A stretch of DNA of 20,087 nt from Pseudomonadota bacterium (GTDB taxonomy: Bacteria > Pseudomonadota > Gammaproteobacteria > CAMYNG01). Positions 1 through 6,437 of the stretch are shown here, piece by piece. The first letter of the stretch is position 1; each line of letters starts with the position of its first letter. Location of the stretch: NCBI GenBank assembly GCA_020347585.1, contig CP070733.1:1233720-1253806 (forward strand), read 5' to 3'. A program made the position numbers and the translations under genes. The notes under the pieces were generated by a model. That model saw only the letters and a program-made list of their open reading frames with translations. It ran no database searches and had not been told where the DNA came from.

Positions 1-67
1 ATCGAGTCAATTGCTTACAGGCGAGTGGTCGCCCGCCGGGCGGCCCAACGTGTCGAAAGGTATGTGG

Positions 68-352
68 ATGTATACGAATCAAAGACGCCGCAACCTGCGC
101 ACAGGATATGGCCGAACCGCCTGGGTAACGGCGCCGGACGGCAACACCCTGTTTGTGCCGACGATTGATTTCTCCATGGAGGGCATTGGCATCGACAGCC
201 CGACCGAACTCGCTATTGGCGAGCAGGTGGATGTGGCGGTAAACATCGCTCCCACCGGCAAGGTCAACATGCTGGAGGTGAGGGGCGAAGTGCGGCACAG
301 CAGCGCACGCGAAGGGCGCTATGCGGTAGGCATACGCTTCAGCGCGCCCTAG
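68..352 (+). CDS. PilZ domain protein, putative cyclic-di-GMP receptor
   Basis: Single-domain PilZ protein of 94 residues. PilZ domains bind cyclic-di-GMP through an RxxxR segment and a D/NxSxxG motif. Both are visible: R7-x-x-x-R11 near the N-terminus and D34-F-S36-M-E-G39. The rest reads as the expected beta-barrel, ending in a GIRF strand. I start the gene at the ATG at 68 because GAAAGG lies 7 bases upstream. An in-frame ATG at 62 sits almost on top of that site, and the longer reading from position 11 adds unconserved residues. No output domain is fused, so any output would have to be by protein contact. The next genes on the same strand encode the CxH...CxxC paralogues, but a 129-bp gap with a hairpin separates them. 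The family call is firm; the partner is unknown. Confidence 0.85.
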   Translation: MYTNQRRRNLRTGYGRTAWVTAPDGNTLFVPTIDFSMEGIGIDSPTELAIGEQVDVAVNIAPTGKVNMLEVRGEVRHSSAREGRYAVGIRFSAP

Positions 353-362
353 TATGCCGCTG

Positions 363-387
363 GCACGCGTGGGAAAACCCGGCGTGC
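363..387 (+). terminator. Hairpin after the PilZ gene
   Basis: GCACGC (363-368) pairs with GCGTGC (382-387), and an inner GGG/CCC encloses an AAAA loop. It lies 10 bases after the PilZ stop codon, where a terminator would be expected. There is no T-run behind it, so it may only be an RNA-stabilising 3' hairpin. Confidence 0.3.
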
Positions 388-481
388 TGGGTTACAATTC
401 CGCGAATGCGGCAAGTGCTACCCCGGCCCGGGCGCAGGCAGGTCGCATACGTGTTTCCAAGGCTTGACAGGTAGCAGCGAC

Positions 482-991
482 ATGGAAGAACGGCTGATAG
501 TCGGATACCGTCCCCATCCGCACAGCAGGTCTCTCATCCAGGAGATCTTTGAGTGCGGCCACGCCTACAGCATCAAGCGCGAAGAAGCCACTGTCGCGTT
601 GGCTCAAAGCAAGGCGTGCTTCAAGTGCATGGTGGGCATGCCGCCGGACCTCTCGCCTGAGGAGCAAAAGACGGCGACCGGCATGGCGCGCGGCAAGGAG
701 CCGTTGCTGGCACGCTTGTGTAAGTCGCTCGCGTTTCACCTTGCCACGGTTGAGGCGGCACGCAAGAGCGTGGGCGGCGAAATGCCTGACGTGGATCTCG
801 AGATCGAGCGGGCCCACGTCCTGCTGACGGAGGCCGGATTCGAACAGCCTTCCCATTCGCCGCAGCCGTCGGCGCGCACCGAGCCGGAGGAGACCGTCGA
901 GGAGTTCGTGATCCTCGAAGCACCGGAGCCACCCGCTGACGCAATTGAGATCCTCGACGAGTTTTCCATCAACTACGGCGGTAAATCCTGA
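482..991 (+). CDS. Uncharacterised CxH...CxxC protein, first of a tandem pair
   Basis: 169-residue protein of a family I do not recognise. Its first about 95 residues clearly resemble the next gene: both share VGYRPHP, then R-x-L-x-QEI, an ECGHA block, a CxKC block, PPD, and an LAFH block. C25, H27, C46 and C49 form a CxH...CxxC set that could hold a zinc ion; this is inference. The tail from about residue 120 is Pro/Glu-rich and acidic, is absent from the paralogue, and ends in a short hydrophobic/acidic segment. No signal peptide or membrane helix is seen, so it is probably cytoplasmic. I use the ATG at 482 rather than the in-frame TTG at 464 because it aligns with the paralogue's start. 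The Shine-Dalgarno site is poor. Confidence 0.75.
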   Translation: MEERLIVGYRPHPHSRSLIQEIFECGHAYSIKREEATVALAQSKACFKCMVGMPPDLSPEEQKTATGMARGKEPLLARLCKSLAFHLATVEAARKSVGGEMPDVDLEIERAHVLLTEAGFEQPSHSPQPSARTEPEETVEEFVILEAPEPPADAIEILDEFSINYGGKS

Positions 992-1090
992 TCCGTCATC
1001 GACCGTATCTAGAGAACATGACGTTCGTCGCTGCGCGACCCTAACGCTTCACTGGCCGGGAAGTGCAGCCAGGCAAGGGAGCCATCGGCA

Positions 1091-1504
1091 ATGATCGAAT
1101 CGCGGCAATTGGTGGGCTACCGCCCTCATCCCGTATTCCGGACTTTGGTGCAGGAGATATACGAGTGCGGGCATGCCATGAGCGTGCGCAGGCGGGTACT
1201 GGTGGACAGTTACAGAACGGCCAAGCGCTGCGTCAAGTGCGCGCAGCAACTTCCCCCCGATATTGAAGCCGTCGAACTTGCTGTTTTCACCGGACGCAGC
1301 CTTGAGGGCCGCGGTACTCTCAAACGCCTGTATGACACCCTCGCGTTTCATATAGGGTTGACCGAGTTGGCGCTCGCTAACAAGGAACTGAAGGAATCGA
1401 CGCAGCTCGATGCCGAGGTGCGCGAGGCGTATGCTGCGCTCGCGGTGGCCGGCCGGCTGCTGCGCCTGGATGGGCAACACACACCGCAGATGCCAGCCTC
1501 GTAG
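1091..1504 (+). CDS. Uncharacterised CxH...CxxC protein, second of a tandem pair
   Basis: 137-residue paralogue of the preceding gene. It keeps VGYRPHP (residues 8-14), ECGHA (25-29), the CVKC pair (C47, C50), PPD, and the LAFH block (84-87). The putative metal ligands C26, H28, C47 and C50 align with C25, H27, C46 and C49 of the partner. After the LAFH block both proteins are predicted helical, with Ala/Leu/Glu-rich heptad-like sequence. It lacks the acidic tail of the first copy. The start is supported by AAGGGAG 9 bases upstream. The gap between the two genes is 99 bp. The downstream receiver gene points towards it, and a small GTCCCGGGAC palindrome (1507-1516) lies between the two stop codons. 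No function is assigned. Confidence 0.75.
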   Translation: MIESRQLVGYRPHPVFRTLVQEIYECGHAMSVRRRVLVDSYRTAKRCVKCAQQLPPDIEAVELAVFTGRSLEGRGTLKRLYDTLAFHIGLTELALANKELKESTQLDAEVREAYAALAVAGRLLRLDGQHTPQMPAS

Positions 1505-1523
1505 GAGTCCCGGGACGGCGATG

Positions 1524-2852
1524 CTACTGCGGCGTGCTCAACCTGAACTCCACGCGGTTATTGAGTGCGGCGATGGTATTCCAGTCCCCGGCGCTCGGTG
1601 TGGCTGAAGCCTGGGGGTAGGGGACGAGCGGGCGGGATGTCCCCGACAACACGATATCCACTTCTATGTAGCCTTCACCCAGCACCGGCGAGGTGCGCAG
1701 GAAATTGGCGAATGCCAATGACTGGCTCTCTTCCAGGTTGAGCGGATACTCATCGGCGCGCGCTTCGGCATCGCAGCGTTCGAGCGGATCGGTTGGCTTT
1801 GCCAGCGTCAGCACATCGGTTTCGCTGCGCACTAGGCAATAGTTGCCGTTATGAACGTTGAGTACGACGCGCCCGCGGTAGTTGAGTTGCGCGAGGTGCT
1901 GCAGCAACTCGCGCAGGATACCGAGGCGCGCGCCATCGAGTGGCGTCTCGCCGTATGCAAAACCATTACTTGTATTCAGCGCCCAGTCCAAGCTCCGCAC
2001 GACGGCGGTATCTGCTGTGCGCTCGTCGCTCGCCGCCGGGGTTATGTCGTCGCGCGCTCCAACACTTTCCTCCCGCTTTTGCGCAAGGGTGGTCTTGAGC
2101 AGTTGCTCGTATTCGCTCAGGGATCTTTGCCGCGCTTCCTCGGCTTGAGTGAACAGATGCACATACCATAATGGTAGGGCAATCAGCGCGGCCGATATCA
2201 GCGCAAACCTAACAAAGAATCTGCGGTTGGCAATTGCGCTGCGCTCCGCATCATAGCGCAGAACGGCACGCTGCACGGACTCCTGTACCTCGTCCTTGAG
2301 CTTGTCGTGTTCCTGTTCGATAATCCGCTGGATGTCGTCGAGCGCAGGCGCTGGGTCCAGGCGAGCGGCGACATCTCTGGCGACATCGCGCAGTTCTATA
2401 TAGTCGTTCGCCGCGGAACCCGGAACCTCGGCCGCCGCGGGCAACACCCCCGGCGCGGTGCGGCCCTGTTCTTCCTGCTCACCGATGATGCGCAGGCTCT
2501 GCAGCACCTCGTCAAGTTCGGCTTTCTCGACTTGCTTGGGCAGCACGCCGACCGCGCCGAGTGCGCGCGCCTGGCTGACGTACACCTCGCCTTCCTTGGA
2601 GGTGTACATCATGATTGGAATCATGGCGGTTTTGGGATTGTCCTTGATCACCTTGACCGCCTCGAGGCCGTCCATCCCAGGCATCATGTGGTCCATGAAT
2701 ATGACGTCGGGCTGCGCACGACCGAGGTACTCGAGCGCATCCTCTGCCGAGTCCGCGGTATCGACCTCGAGGTCATAGTTCTTCAGCATCTGGCACAGCG
2801 AGAGCCGTGCCAGCCTTGAGTCATCCACCACCAGTGCGCGTTTGCTTGCCAT
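1524..2852 (-). CDS. Response-regulator receiver / transmembrane / OmpA-like fusion protein
   Basis: 442 residues. Residues 4-122 form a complete receiver domain with acidic pocket D10/D11, phospho-acceptor D54 in a VIFMDHMMPGMDG context, T84 and K106. A Pro/Ala-rich linker and a charged helical stretch (about 150-210) follow. One hydrophobic helix lies at about 212-234, preceded by RR, which suggests the receiver is cytoplasmic. The C-terminal 200 residues begin with a coiled-coil-like segment and end in a fold resembling OmpA/MotB peptidoglycan-binding domains: a helix/strand unit, a SQSLAFANFLR helix, and a terminal NNRVEFRL strand like the family's NRRVEI. Several OmpA consensus positions are degenerate, so binding is uncertain. 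No DNA-binding or enzymatic output is present. No kinase gene is nearby. Confidence 0.8.
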   Translation of the reverse strand: MASKRALVVDDSRLARLSLCQMLKNYDLEVDTADSAEDALEYLGRAQPDVIFMDHMMPGMDGLEAVKVIKDNPKTAMIPIMMYTSKEGEVYVSQARALGAVGVLPKQVEKAELDEVLQSLRIIGEQEEQGRTAPGVLPAAAEVPGSAANDYIELRDVARDVAARLDPAPALDDIQRIIEQEHDKLKDEVQESVQRAVLRYDAERSAIANRRFFVRFALISAALIALPLWYVHLFTQAEEARQRSLSEYEQLLKTTLAQKREESVGARDDITPAASDERTADTAVVRSLDWALNTSNGFAYGETPLDGARLGILRELLQHLAQLNYRGRVVLNVHNGNYCLVRSETDVLTLAKPTDPLERCDAEARADEYPLNLEESQSLAFANFLRTSPVLGEGYIEVDIVLSGTSRPLVPYPQASATPSAGDWNTIAALNNRVEFRLSTPQ

Positions 2853-2939
2853 TGCTGCATCGACCTGTTTGCAGGCGACTATTTGCGGGCGGTCACGCCG
2901 CAGCAGGTATCAGGCCCCCGCCGCGCATGCACCTATACC

Positions 2940-2969
2940 ATTATATAGAGCAAAAGTTCTTGGTATCCA
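2940..2969 (-). promoter_or_regulatory. Candidate sigma70 promoter for the receiver/OmpA gene
   Basis: Read on the minus strand there is a perfect -10 TATAAT (2945-2940) and, 18 bases upstream, TGGATA (2969-2964), which matches TTGACA at four of six positions. It would give a leader of roughly 80 bases before the ATG at 2852. Confidence 0.4.
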
Positions 2970-2997
2970 GACTTTTACAGGAAGCGCAGCGCGCGGT

Positions 2998-3777
2998 CTA
3001 CGGCAGCCAATTTATCTCGCGCGCCGTTTGCTCCCCTATCACAACTTTGTGCAGGCTGCGTGGGATCACTGCGGTGTACTGATCGACGGGTATGCGACCG
3101 CCCATGATCTCGGCGTAGTTCTGCGGGTACAGTGGCCGCTTGTCGGGTTCGGCATAGCCCGCCGGGTGCAGCGGCAGCTCGTCGACACCATACTTGTCTG
3201 TGGCGCCCACCGTATGCAGCAGTTCGTGCGCGATAATCACGTTATTCTTCTCCGCCATGGTAGGGCTGGCGAAGGCGTTGACCACACCAACCAGGCCCTT
3301 CTCGAGCCCTAGCGAATGCCGAAGTCGCTCATGTCGGACAGGGTCGTGATACACAACGAAGATGCGTATGTCTGGCGTCGGCCCTGCGTGGTGATCCACG
3401 CGGTATGCCCAATAGCGCATCTGCAGACTCCAGGCCATGATCGCTAGTGTGTTGCCCGGTGCGGGCGGTGTGGGTGGCATCTCGTCTATCACATGCGCCA
3501 GTTGGACCGTGATTGGGCGCTTCAGAGCCAGATCGTAGCTTTCGGCTTCATCGCCAAAGAAGTCCTCCAGTGTCCTGAAGGCGCGGACATCCAGACTCGT
3601 TATATAGCGCGAGCTGGCGTCGCTGCCATCGCCGTTGATCGGGTGAATGGCTACCCATAGGGGCGCGTCCCAGTCGGTGGTGCGCAGCTTGGTTAGCCAG
3701 GTCCCCGCGGCGACCACCACCAGCAGTGCGAGCAGGATTGTGATGCGCAGGTAGCGGAACAGTTTGCGTACAGCCAT
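2998..3777 (-). CDS. Membrane-anchored zinc metalloprotease, HExxHxxGxxD type
   Basis: 259 residues from the ATG at 3777. Residues 1-10 are basic and 11-28 form a hydrophobic helix, so it is probably an inner-membrane protein with a periplasmic body, or is secreted if cleaved. The zinc site is H184-E185-L-L-H188-x-x-G191-x-x-D194, the metzincin pattern with Asp in place of the usual third His, as known for snapalysin. M225 in an EIMGG context lies 31 residues after D194 and could be the Met-turn. A reading frame extends 39 codons further upstream, but the start chosen places the membrane anchor at the N-terminus. No Shine-Dalgarno site is obvious. Transcription is divergent from yajQ. The substrate is unknown and I cannot place it in a named peptidase family. 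Confidence 0.75.
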   Translation of the reverse strand: MAVRKLFRYLRITILLALLVVVAAGTWLTKLRTTDWDAPLWVAIHPINGDGSDASSRYITSLDVRAFRTLEDFFGDEAESYDLALKRPITVQLAHVIDEMPPTPPAPGNTLAIMAWSLQMRYWAYRVDHHAGPTPDIRIFVVYHDPVRHERLRHSLGLEKGLVGVVNAFASPTMAEKNNVIIAHELLHTVGATDKYGVDELPLHPAGYAEPDKRPLYPQNYAEIMGGRIPVDQYTAVIPRSLHKVVIGEQTAREINWLP

Positions 3778-3861
3778 GACGAATAATTCAACGCGTTGTT
3801 GCGTGCGGTGTGCCGGCCAATTCGCTAAAGTAAATAGAAGGACAAATGCGAATCGCAGCTG

Positions 3862-3890
3862 TTGTTTTGTCGTAGCAACGCCAATATAAC
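3862..3890 (+). promoter_or_regulatory. Candidate promoter for yajQ
   Basis: TATAAC (3885-3890) with TTGTTT (3862-3867) 17 bases upstream, placed about 65 bases ahead of the yajQ start in the divergent region shared with the metalloprotease gene. The -10 matches five of six positions and the -35 is weak. Confidence 0.3.
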
Positions 3891-3954
3891 CCACTCAGGC
3901 TGCCGCCAACAAATGCGGCGCGAGCCTGCCGCCATTAACCCGGGGTGAAAACCT

Positions 3955-4437
3955 ATGCCGTCGTTCGATGTTGTTTCGGAAGTGGATATGCATGAAGTTG
4001 CCAACGCCGTGGACCAGGCCAACCGCGAGGTGCAGACCCGCTTTGACTTCAAGGGAACAAATGCCAGCTACGAGCGCGACGATGCCACCGTAACCACGCG
4101 CGCAGAGTCCGAATTTCAGCTTGGACAGATGCTCGATATCCTGCAGACCAAACTCAGCAGGCGCGGTGTGGACATTTCGTGTCTGAAGGTTGAAGCGCCG
4201 CAGACCACAGGCAAAACCGCGCATCAGGAAGTGGTGTTGCGCCAGGGGCTGGATACCCCCCTGGCCAAGCAGATCGTCAAACTGATCAAGGATTCGCGTC
4301 TCAAGGTGCAGGCCGCGATTCAGGGTGAAAAAGTGCGCGTCAGTGGCAAGAAACGCGATGATCTGCAGCAGGTGATGGGCCTGCTGCGCGAGGCGAAGCT
4401 GGATCTGCCACTGCAGTTTGACAACCTGCGCGACTAG
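3955..4437 (+). CDS. yajQ: YajQ family nucleotide-binding protein
   Basis: 160 residues, full length for the YajQ family (about 160). It opens with MPSFDVVSEVD, followed by the conserved ANREVQTRFDFKG block and KLIKDSRLKVQAAIQG near residue 120, and ends near the LRE-LPLQFDNLRD sequence typical of the family. YajQ proteins have two ferredoxin-like folds, and the Xanthomonas homologue was reported to bind cyclic-di-GMP and act with a transcription factor; whether this one does is inference. Start: ATG at 3955 with GGGGTG 7 bases upstream. The gene is apparently monocistronic and converges with cnoX, with only 19 bases between the stop codons. A second cyclic-di-GMP-linked family (PilZ) lies 3.6 kb upstream. 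Confidence 0.95.
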   Translation: MPSFDVVSEVDMHEVANAVDQANREVQTRFDFKGTNASYERDDATVTTRAESEFQLGQMLDILQTKLSRRGVDISCLKVEAPQTTGKTAHQEVVLRQGLDTPLAKQIVKLIKDSRLKVQAAIQGEKVRVSGKKRDDLQQVMGLLREAKLDLPLQFDNLRD

Positions 4438-4444
4438 TCGCGCA
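4427..4444. terminator. Perfect 18-bp palindrome between yajQ and cnoX
   Basis: TGCGCGACTAGTCGCGCA reads the same on both strands. It spans the yajQ stop codon (TAG at 4435-4437) and lies 13 bases past the cnoX stop, so it could fold in either transcript and act as a bidirectional 3' hairpin. There is no T-run on either side. Confidence 0.35.
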
Positions 4445-4456
4445 CGGCGGCGTGAA

Positions 4457-5314
4457 TCAGGCCAGCAGCTCGAACATGCGGGCGCGATACCGGCGGCCCG
4501 CCTCGCTGCCGGGACCAAGCATATCTATGATTACTGCCAGCGCGCGCGCCGCCAGATCCTGTCGGAAACGGCGATCGCGTTGCAGTACTGCCAGCAGGTG
4601 TTCCATCGCTGCTTCGTAATCGTCGGCCAGTACCGTGCGCGCGGCCAGTTGTAGGCGTACCATCAGGTCATCGGGTTGTACCGCGAGTGCCGCCTCGAGC
4701 TCCTCGCGTTCCGGTGCCTGCGCCGCGATCGCGAGCAGTTCGGCATGGGTTCGCAGCGTCGCAATCTCGCGCTGATCCTTTAGTCTCGCGTCAGCGCCCG
4801 CCAGCACACGCGCCGCTTCTTCGTAGCGCTGCGCGCCCAACAGCAGCTTGGCGTGTGCCAGGGCAATGCGCGGATTTTGTGGATCGGATTGGGCGAGCGC
4901 TTCGAGCGCGGCATGTGCTGCCTCCTGCTCGCCGCGCTGCCAGGCGGACAGCGCCTCGGCGATGCCGCGGTCCGACTCGCGCGGCACGTGCCGGTCTATC
5001 AGCTGGCGCAAGGTGTTTTCGGATTCCGCACCGTGCACCGTTTCGACGACCTCGCCGCGCCGATAGACCTTGAGGGTGGGCACGCTAGTGACCCCCTGTT
5101 CACGGCTAAGCCGGTTTTCGTTGTCAGTGTTGACGTTTACCAGCAGAAAGCGGCCCGCGTACTCGGTCACCAGCTTCTCAAGCACCGGCCACAGCCGCAG
5201 GCAGGGTCCGGCGCCGCGCGCCCAAAAATTCACCACCACCGGGCCGCGTCGTGAGTTCTCCAGCACCAGTTGCTCAAAGTTGGTAGCGGCAGCGTCGAAT
5301 ATGAATTTGCTCAT
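4457..5314 (-). CDS. cnoX: CnoX/YbbN family thioredoxin-fold chaperone with TPR
   Basis: 285 residues, the usual length for the family. Residues 1-110 form a thioredoxin fold (VVVNFWA at 26-32, cis-Pro in SVPT at 77-80, then LKVYRRGEVV). Residues 115-285 are helical repeats of TPR type. The active-site position reads W31-A-R-G-A35-G-P-C38: the first Cys of CxxC is Ala and only C38 remains. E. coli CnoX also lacks the full pair (SQHC), and the family acts as a holdase that passes clients to GroEL and DnaK. Ordinary disulfide reduction is therefore not expected. The start ATG at 5314 gives the conserved N-terminus, but no clear Shine-Dalgarno site precedes it. It converges with yajQ. Confidence 0.9.
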   Translation of the reverse strand: MSKFIFDAAATNFEQLVLENSRRGPVVVNFWARGAGPCLRLWPVLEKLVTEYAGRFLLVNVNTDNENRLSREQGVTSVPTLKVYRRGEVVETVHGAESENTLRQLIDRHVPRESDRGIAEALSAWQRGEQEAAHAALEALAQSDPQNPRIALAHAKLLLGAQRYEEAARVLAGADARLKDQREIATLRTHAELLAIAAQAPEREELEAALAVQPDDLMVRLQLAARTVLADDYEAAMEHLLAVLQRDRRFRQDLAARALAVIIDMLGPGSEAGRRYRARMFELLA

Positions 5315-5734
5315 CAGTTCGGGGGTCAGGTTCAGGGGGTTGCGGTCGTGGCGCAGCGCGCCACCGTTGGACGGCGCATTCTACATGGGTGTGTCACGTG
5401 TCGCCTCACCTGGGTTGGGGGTCGGGGCCTGCAGATAACCTATATATTAGTATATTAGGATTTACCGCCAGGATTGGCATGGGTCTTTTGAGCTATCGTA
5501 TTGAAATAAAAGGCGCTACATAAAAAAATGCCAGCGACCTCATGGCGTACTTGCAAGCCCCCCCGCCACCGACTAAGGTATGTAAGGACTGCGGCAGAGG
5601 CAGTATTGTAGTCGCCGCACACCGGCCCGCCGGAGGCCGCCAGCCGCCGAACCAGGCAGCCAGGGCGCCCCGTGGAGTCAATCACAACCGATTTGTATGC
5701 GTTGTCGACCGTCGGCAGTGCACACCCTTTTTTA

Positions 5735-5779
5735 CCCTCCGATTGAGCATTGAACATCTTTTTTGGAGGGATTTTTTTT
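5735..5779 (+). terminator. Terminator-like hairpin with T-run, upstream of the DUF4124-glutaredoxin gene
   Basis: CCCTCC (5735-5740) pairs with GGAGGG (5765-5770), followed by A and eight T residues (5772-5779). GAT and ATC inside the loop can extend the stem with a bulge. The loop is long (24 bases), which weakens the call. If real, it ends a plus-strand transcript that matches no gene. Confidence 0.4.
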
Positions 5780-5783
5780 GGGC

Positions 5784-5804
5784 GCGGCCCGAGGTCCGGG
5801 CCGC
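5784..5804. repeat. Strong GC hairpin
   Basis: GCGGCCCG (5784-5791) and CGGGCCGC (5797-5804) are perfectly complementary around a five-base loop, directly after the T-run of the preceding element. It is not followed by T residues on either strand, so it is not a terminator in itself. It would lie in the leader of the downstream gene if that transcript starts before 5784. Confidence 0.5.
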
Positions 5805-5908
5805 AGCGCCGGTTTCGAGCTCCGGCCTGACAACAATCATATCTAACAAAAACAAGCAGCTACAGCTAGCAAATAAAGAAACTGTCACTGTGCTCGATAC
5901 AATCCCTG

Positions 5909-6391
5909 ATGTTAGTATCAAGACAGAATAAATTCCTTCTGCTGCAACTCCCGCTCCTGCTGCTGTACCTCGCCGTTGGCACGGAGGGCGTGGCGGGCGA
6001 GATCTACAAGTGGACCGATGCGCAGGGCAACGTGCACTTCACTGATCAGCCGCCCGAGGGTGCCGGGGCCAGTCGCGTAGAGGTTAGGGTCAACACCGTG
6101 AGTGCGCCGCCACTTAACGTGGACAAATTGTTTCCCGACAGCGAGGCGCCGCAGCGCGCCAGCCGCAAAAAGGTCGTGTTGTACTCGGCGCAGTGGTGCG
6201 GCTACTGCAAGAAGGCGCGCCAGTATCTGAAGCAGCGCAAGGTCCGTTTTACCGAGTACGACGTCGAGAAATCGAAGCAGGGCGCAGACGAGTATCGAAG
6301 TCTCAAGGGAAAAGGCGTGCCGCTGATCATGGTTGGCAAGCAACGGGTTAACGGTTTCGACCAGGCGCGTCTTGAACAATTGTTGAAGTGA
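5909..6391 (+). CDS. DUF4124-glutaredoxin fusion, exported
   Basis: 160 residues. Residues 1-29 are a signal peptide with a Leu-rich core (10-22) and a likely cleavage after VAG. Residues 30-50 (EIYKWTDAQGNVHFTDQPP) are the DUF4124 signature, common on exported proteobacterial proteins. After a linker, residues 87-160 are a glutaredoxin fold: C97-G-Y-C100 active site, an E-Y-D-V-E-K segment, and cis-Pro in GVP (about 138). The likely role is thiol-disulfide exchange in the periplasm, with substrate unknown. The start ATG at 5909 has a poor Shine-Dalgarno site. The gene lies 46 bp ahead of the AAA ATPase gene on the same strand and may be co-transcribed with it. Confidence 0.85.
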   Translation: MLVSRQNKFLLLQLPLLLLYLAVGTEGVAGEIYKWTDAQGNVHFTDQPPEGAGASRVEVRVNTVSAPPLNVDKLFPDSEAPQRASRKKVVLYSAQWCGYCKKARQYLKQRKVRFTEYDVEKSKQGADEYRSLKGKGVPLIMVGKQRVNGFDQARLEQLLK

Positions 6392-6414
6392 TCCCGATCG
6401 TGCCGGTGCCGGCA

Positions 6415-6435
6415 GGGCGCCGGATAGTGGCGCCC
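6415..6435 (+). promoter_or_regulatory. Hairpin ending two bases before the AAA ATPase start codon
   Basis: GGGCGCC (6415-6421) and GGCGCCC (6429-6435) are perfect complements around GGATAGT. The stem ends two bases before the ATG at 6438, and the only purine-rich stretch that could serve as a ribosome-binding site lies in the stem and loop. The position suggests control of translation; a chance GC inverted repeat cannot be excluded. Confidence 0.4.
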
Positions 6436-6437
6436 AC

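Larger units (their letters stand above)
5315..5908. other. 594-bp stretch without a convincing gene
   Basis: Open frames here have neither recognisable protein sequence nor ribosome-binding sites. The part next to cnoX (5315-5430) is its leader. An AT-rich near-palindrome lies at about 5440-5460 (arms CCTATATA and TATATTAGG). From 5540 to 5720 the sequence is GC-rich with several complementary blocks, for example TGCGGC against GCCGCA and GGCC against GGCC. A terminator-like element and a strong hairpin follow. The last 85 bases before the DUF4124-glutaredoxin gene are AT-rich, with a TACAAT hexamer at 5896-5901. No tRNA, SRP, RNase P or tmRNA signature was found. Confidence 0.5.

Noticed and set aside
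3778..3894. 39-codon upstream extension of the metalloprotease gene
   Set aside because: It adds a second hydrophobic stretch without a ribosome-binding site, and overlaps the candidate yajQ promoter.
5811..5830. GGTTTCGAGCTCC, resembling a tRNA T-loop
   Set aside because: The pair that closes the loop is T-T, the 3' end lacks a matching acceptor arm, and no cloverleaf can be drawn upstream.
5455..5931. Overlapping open frames of 62-129 codons on both strands in the gap upstream of the DUF4124-glutaredoxin gene
   Set aside because: No recognised motifs, no ribosome-binding sites, and low-complexity or out-of-context sequence. Most likely chance frames in a GC-rich gap.
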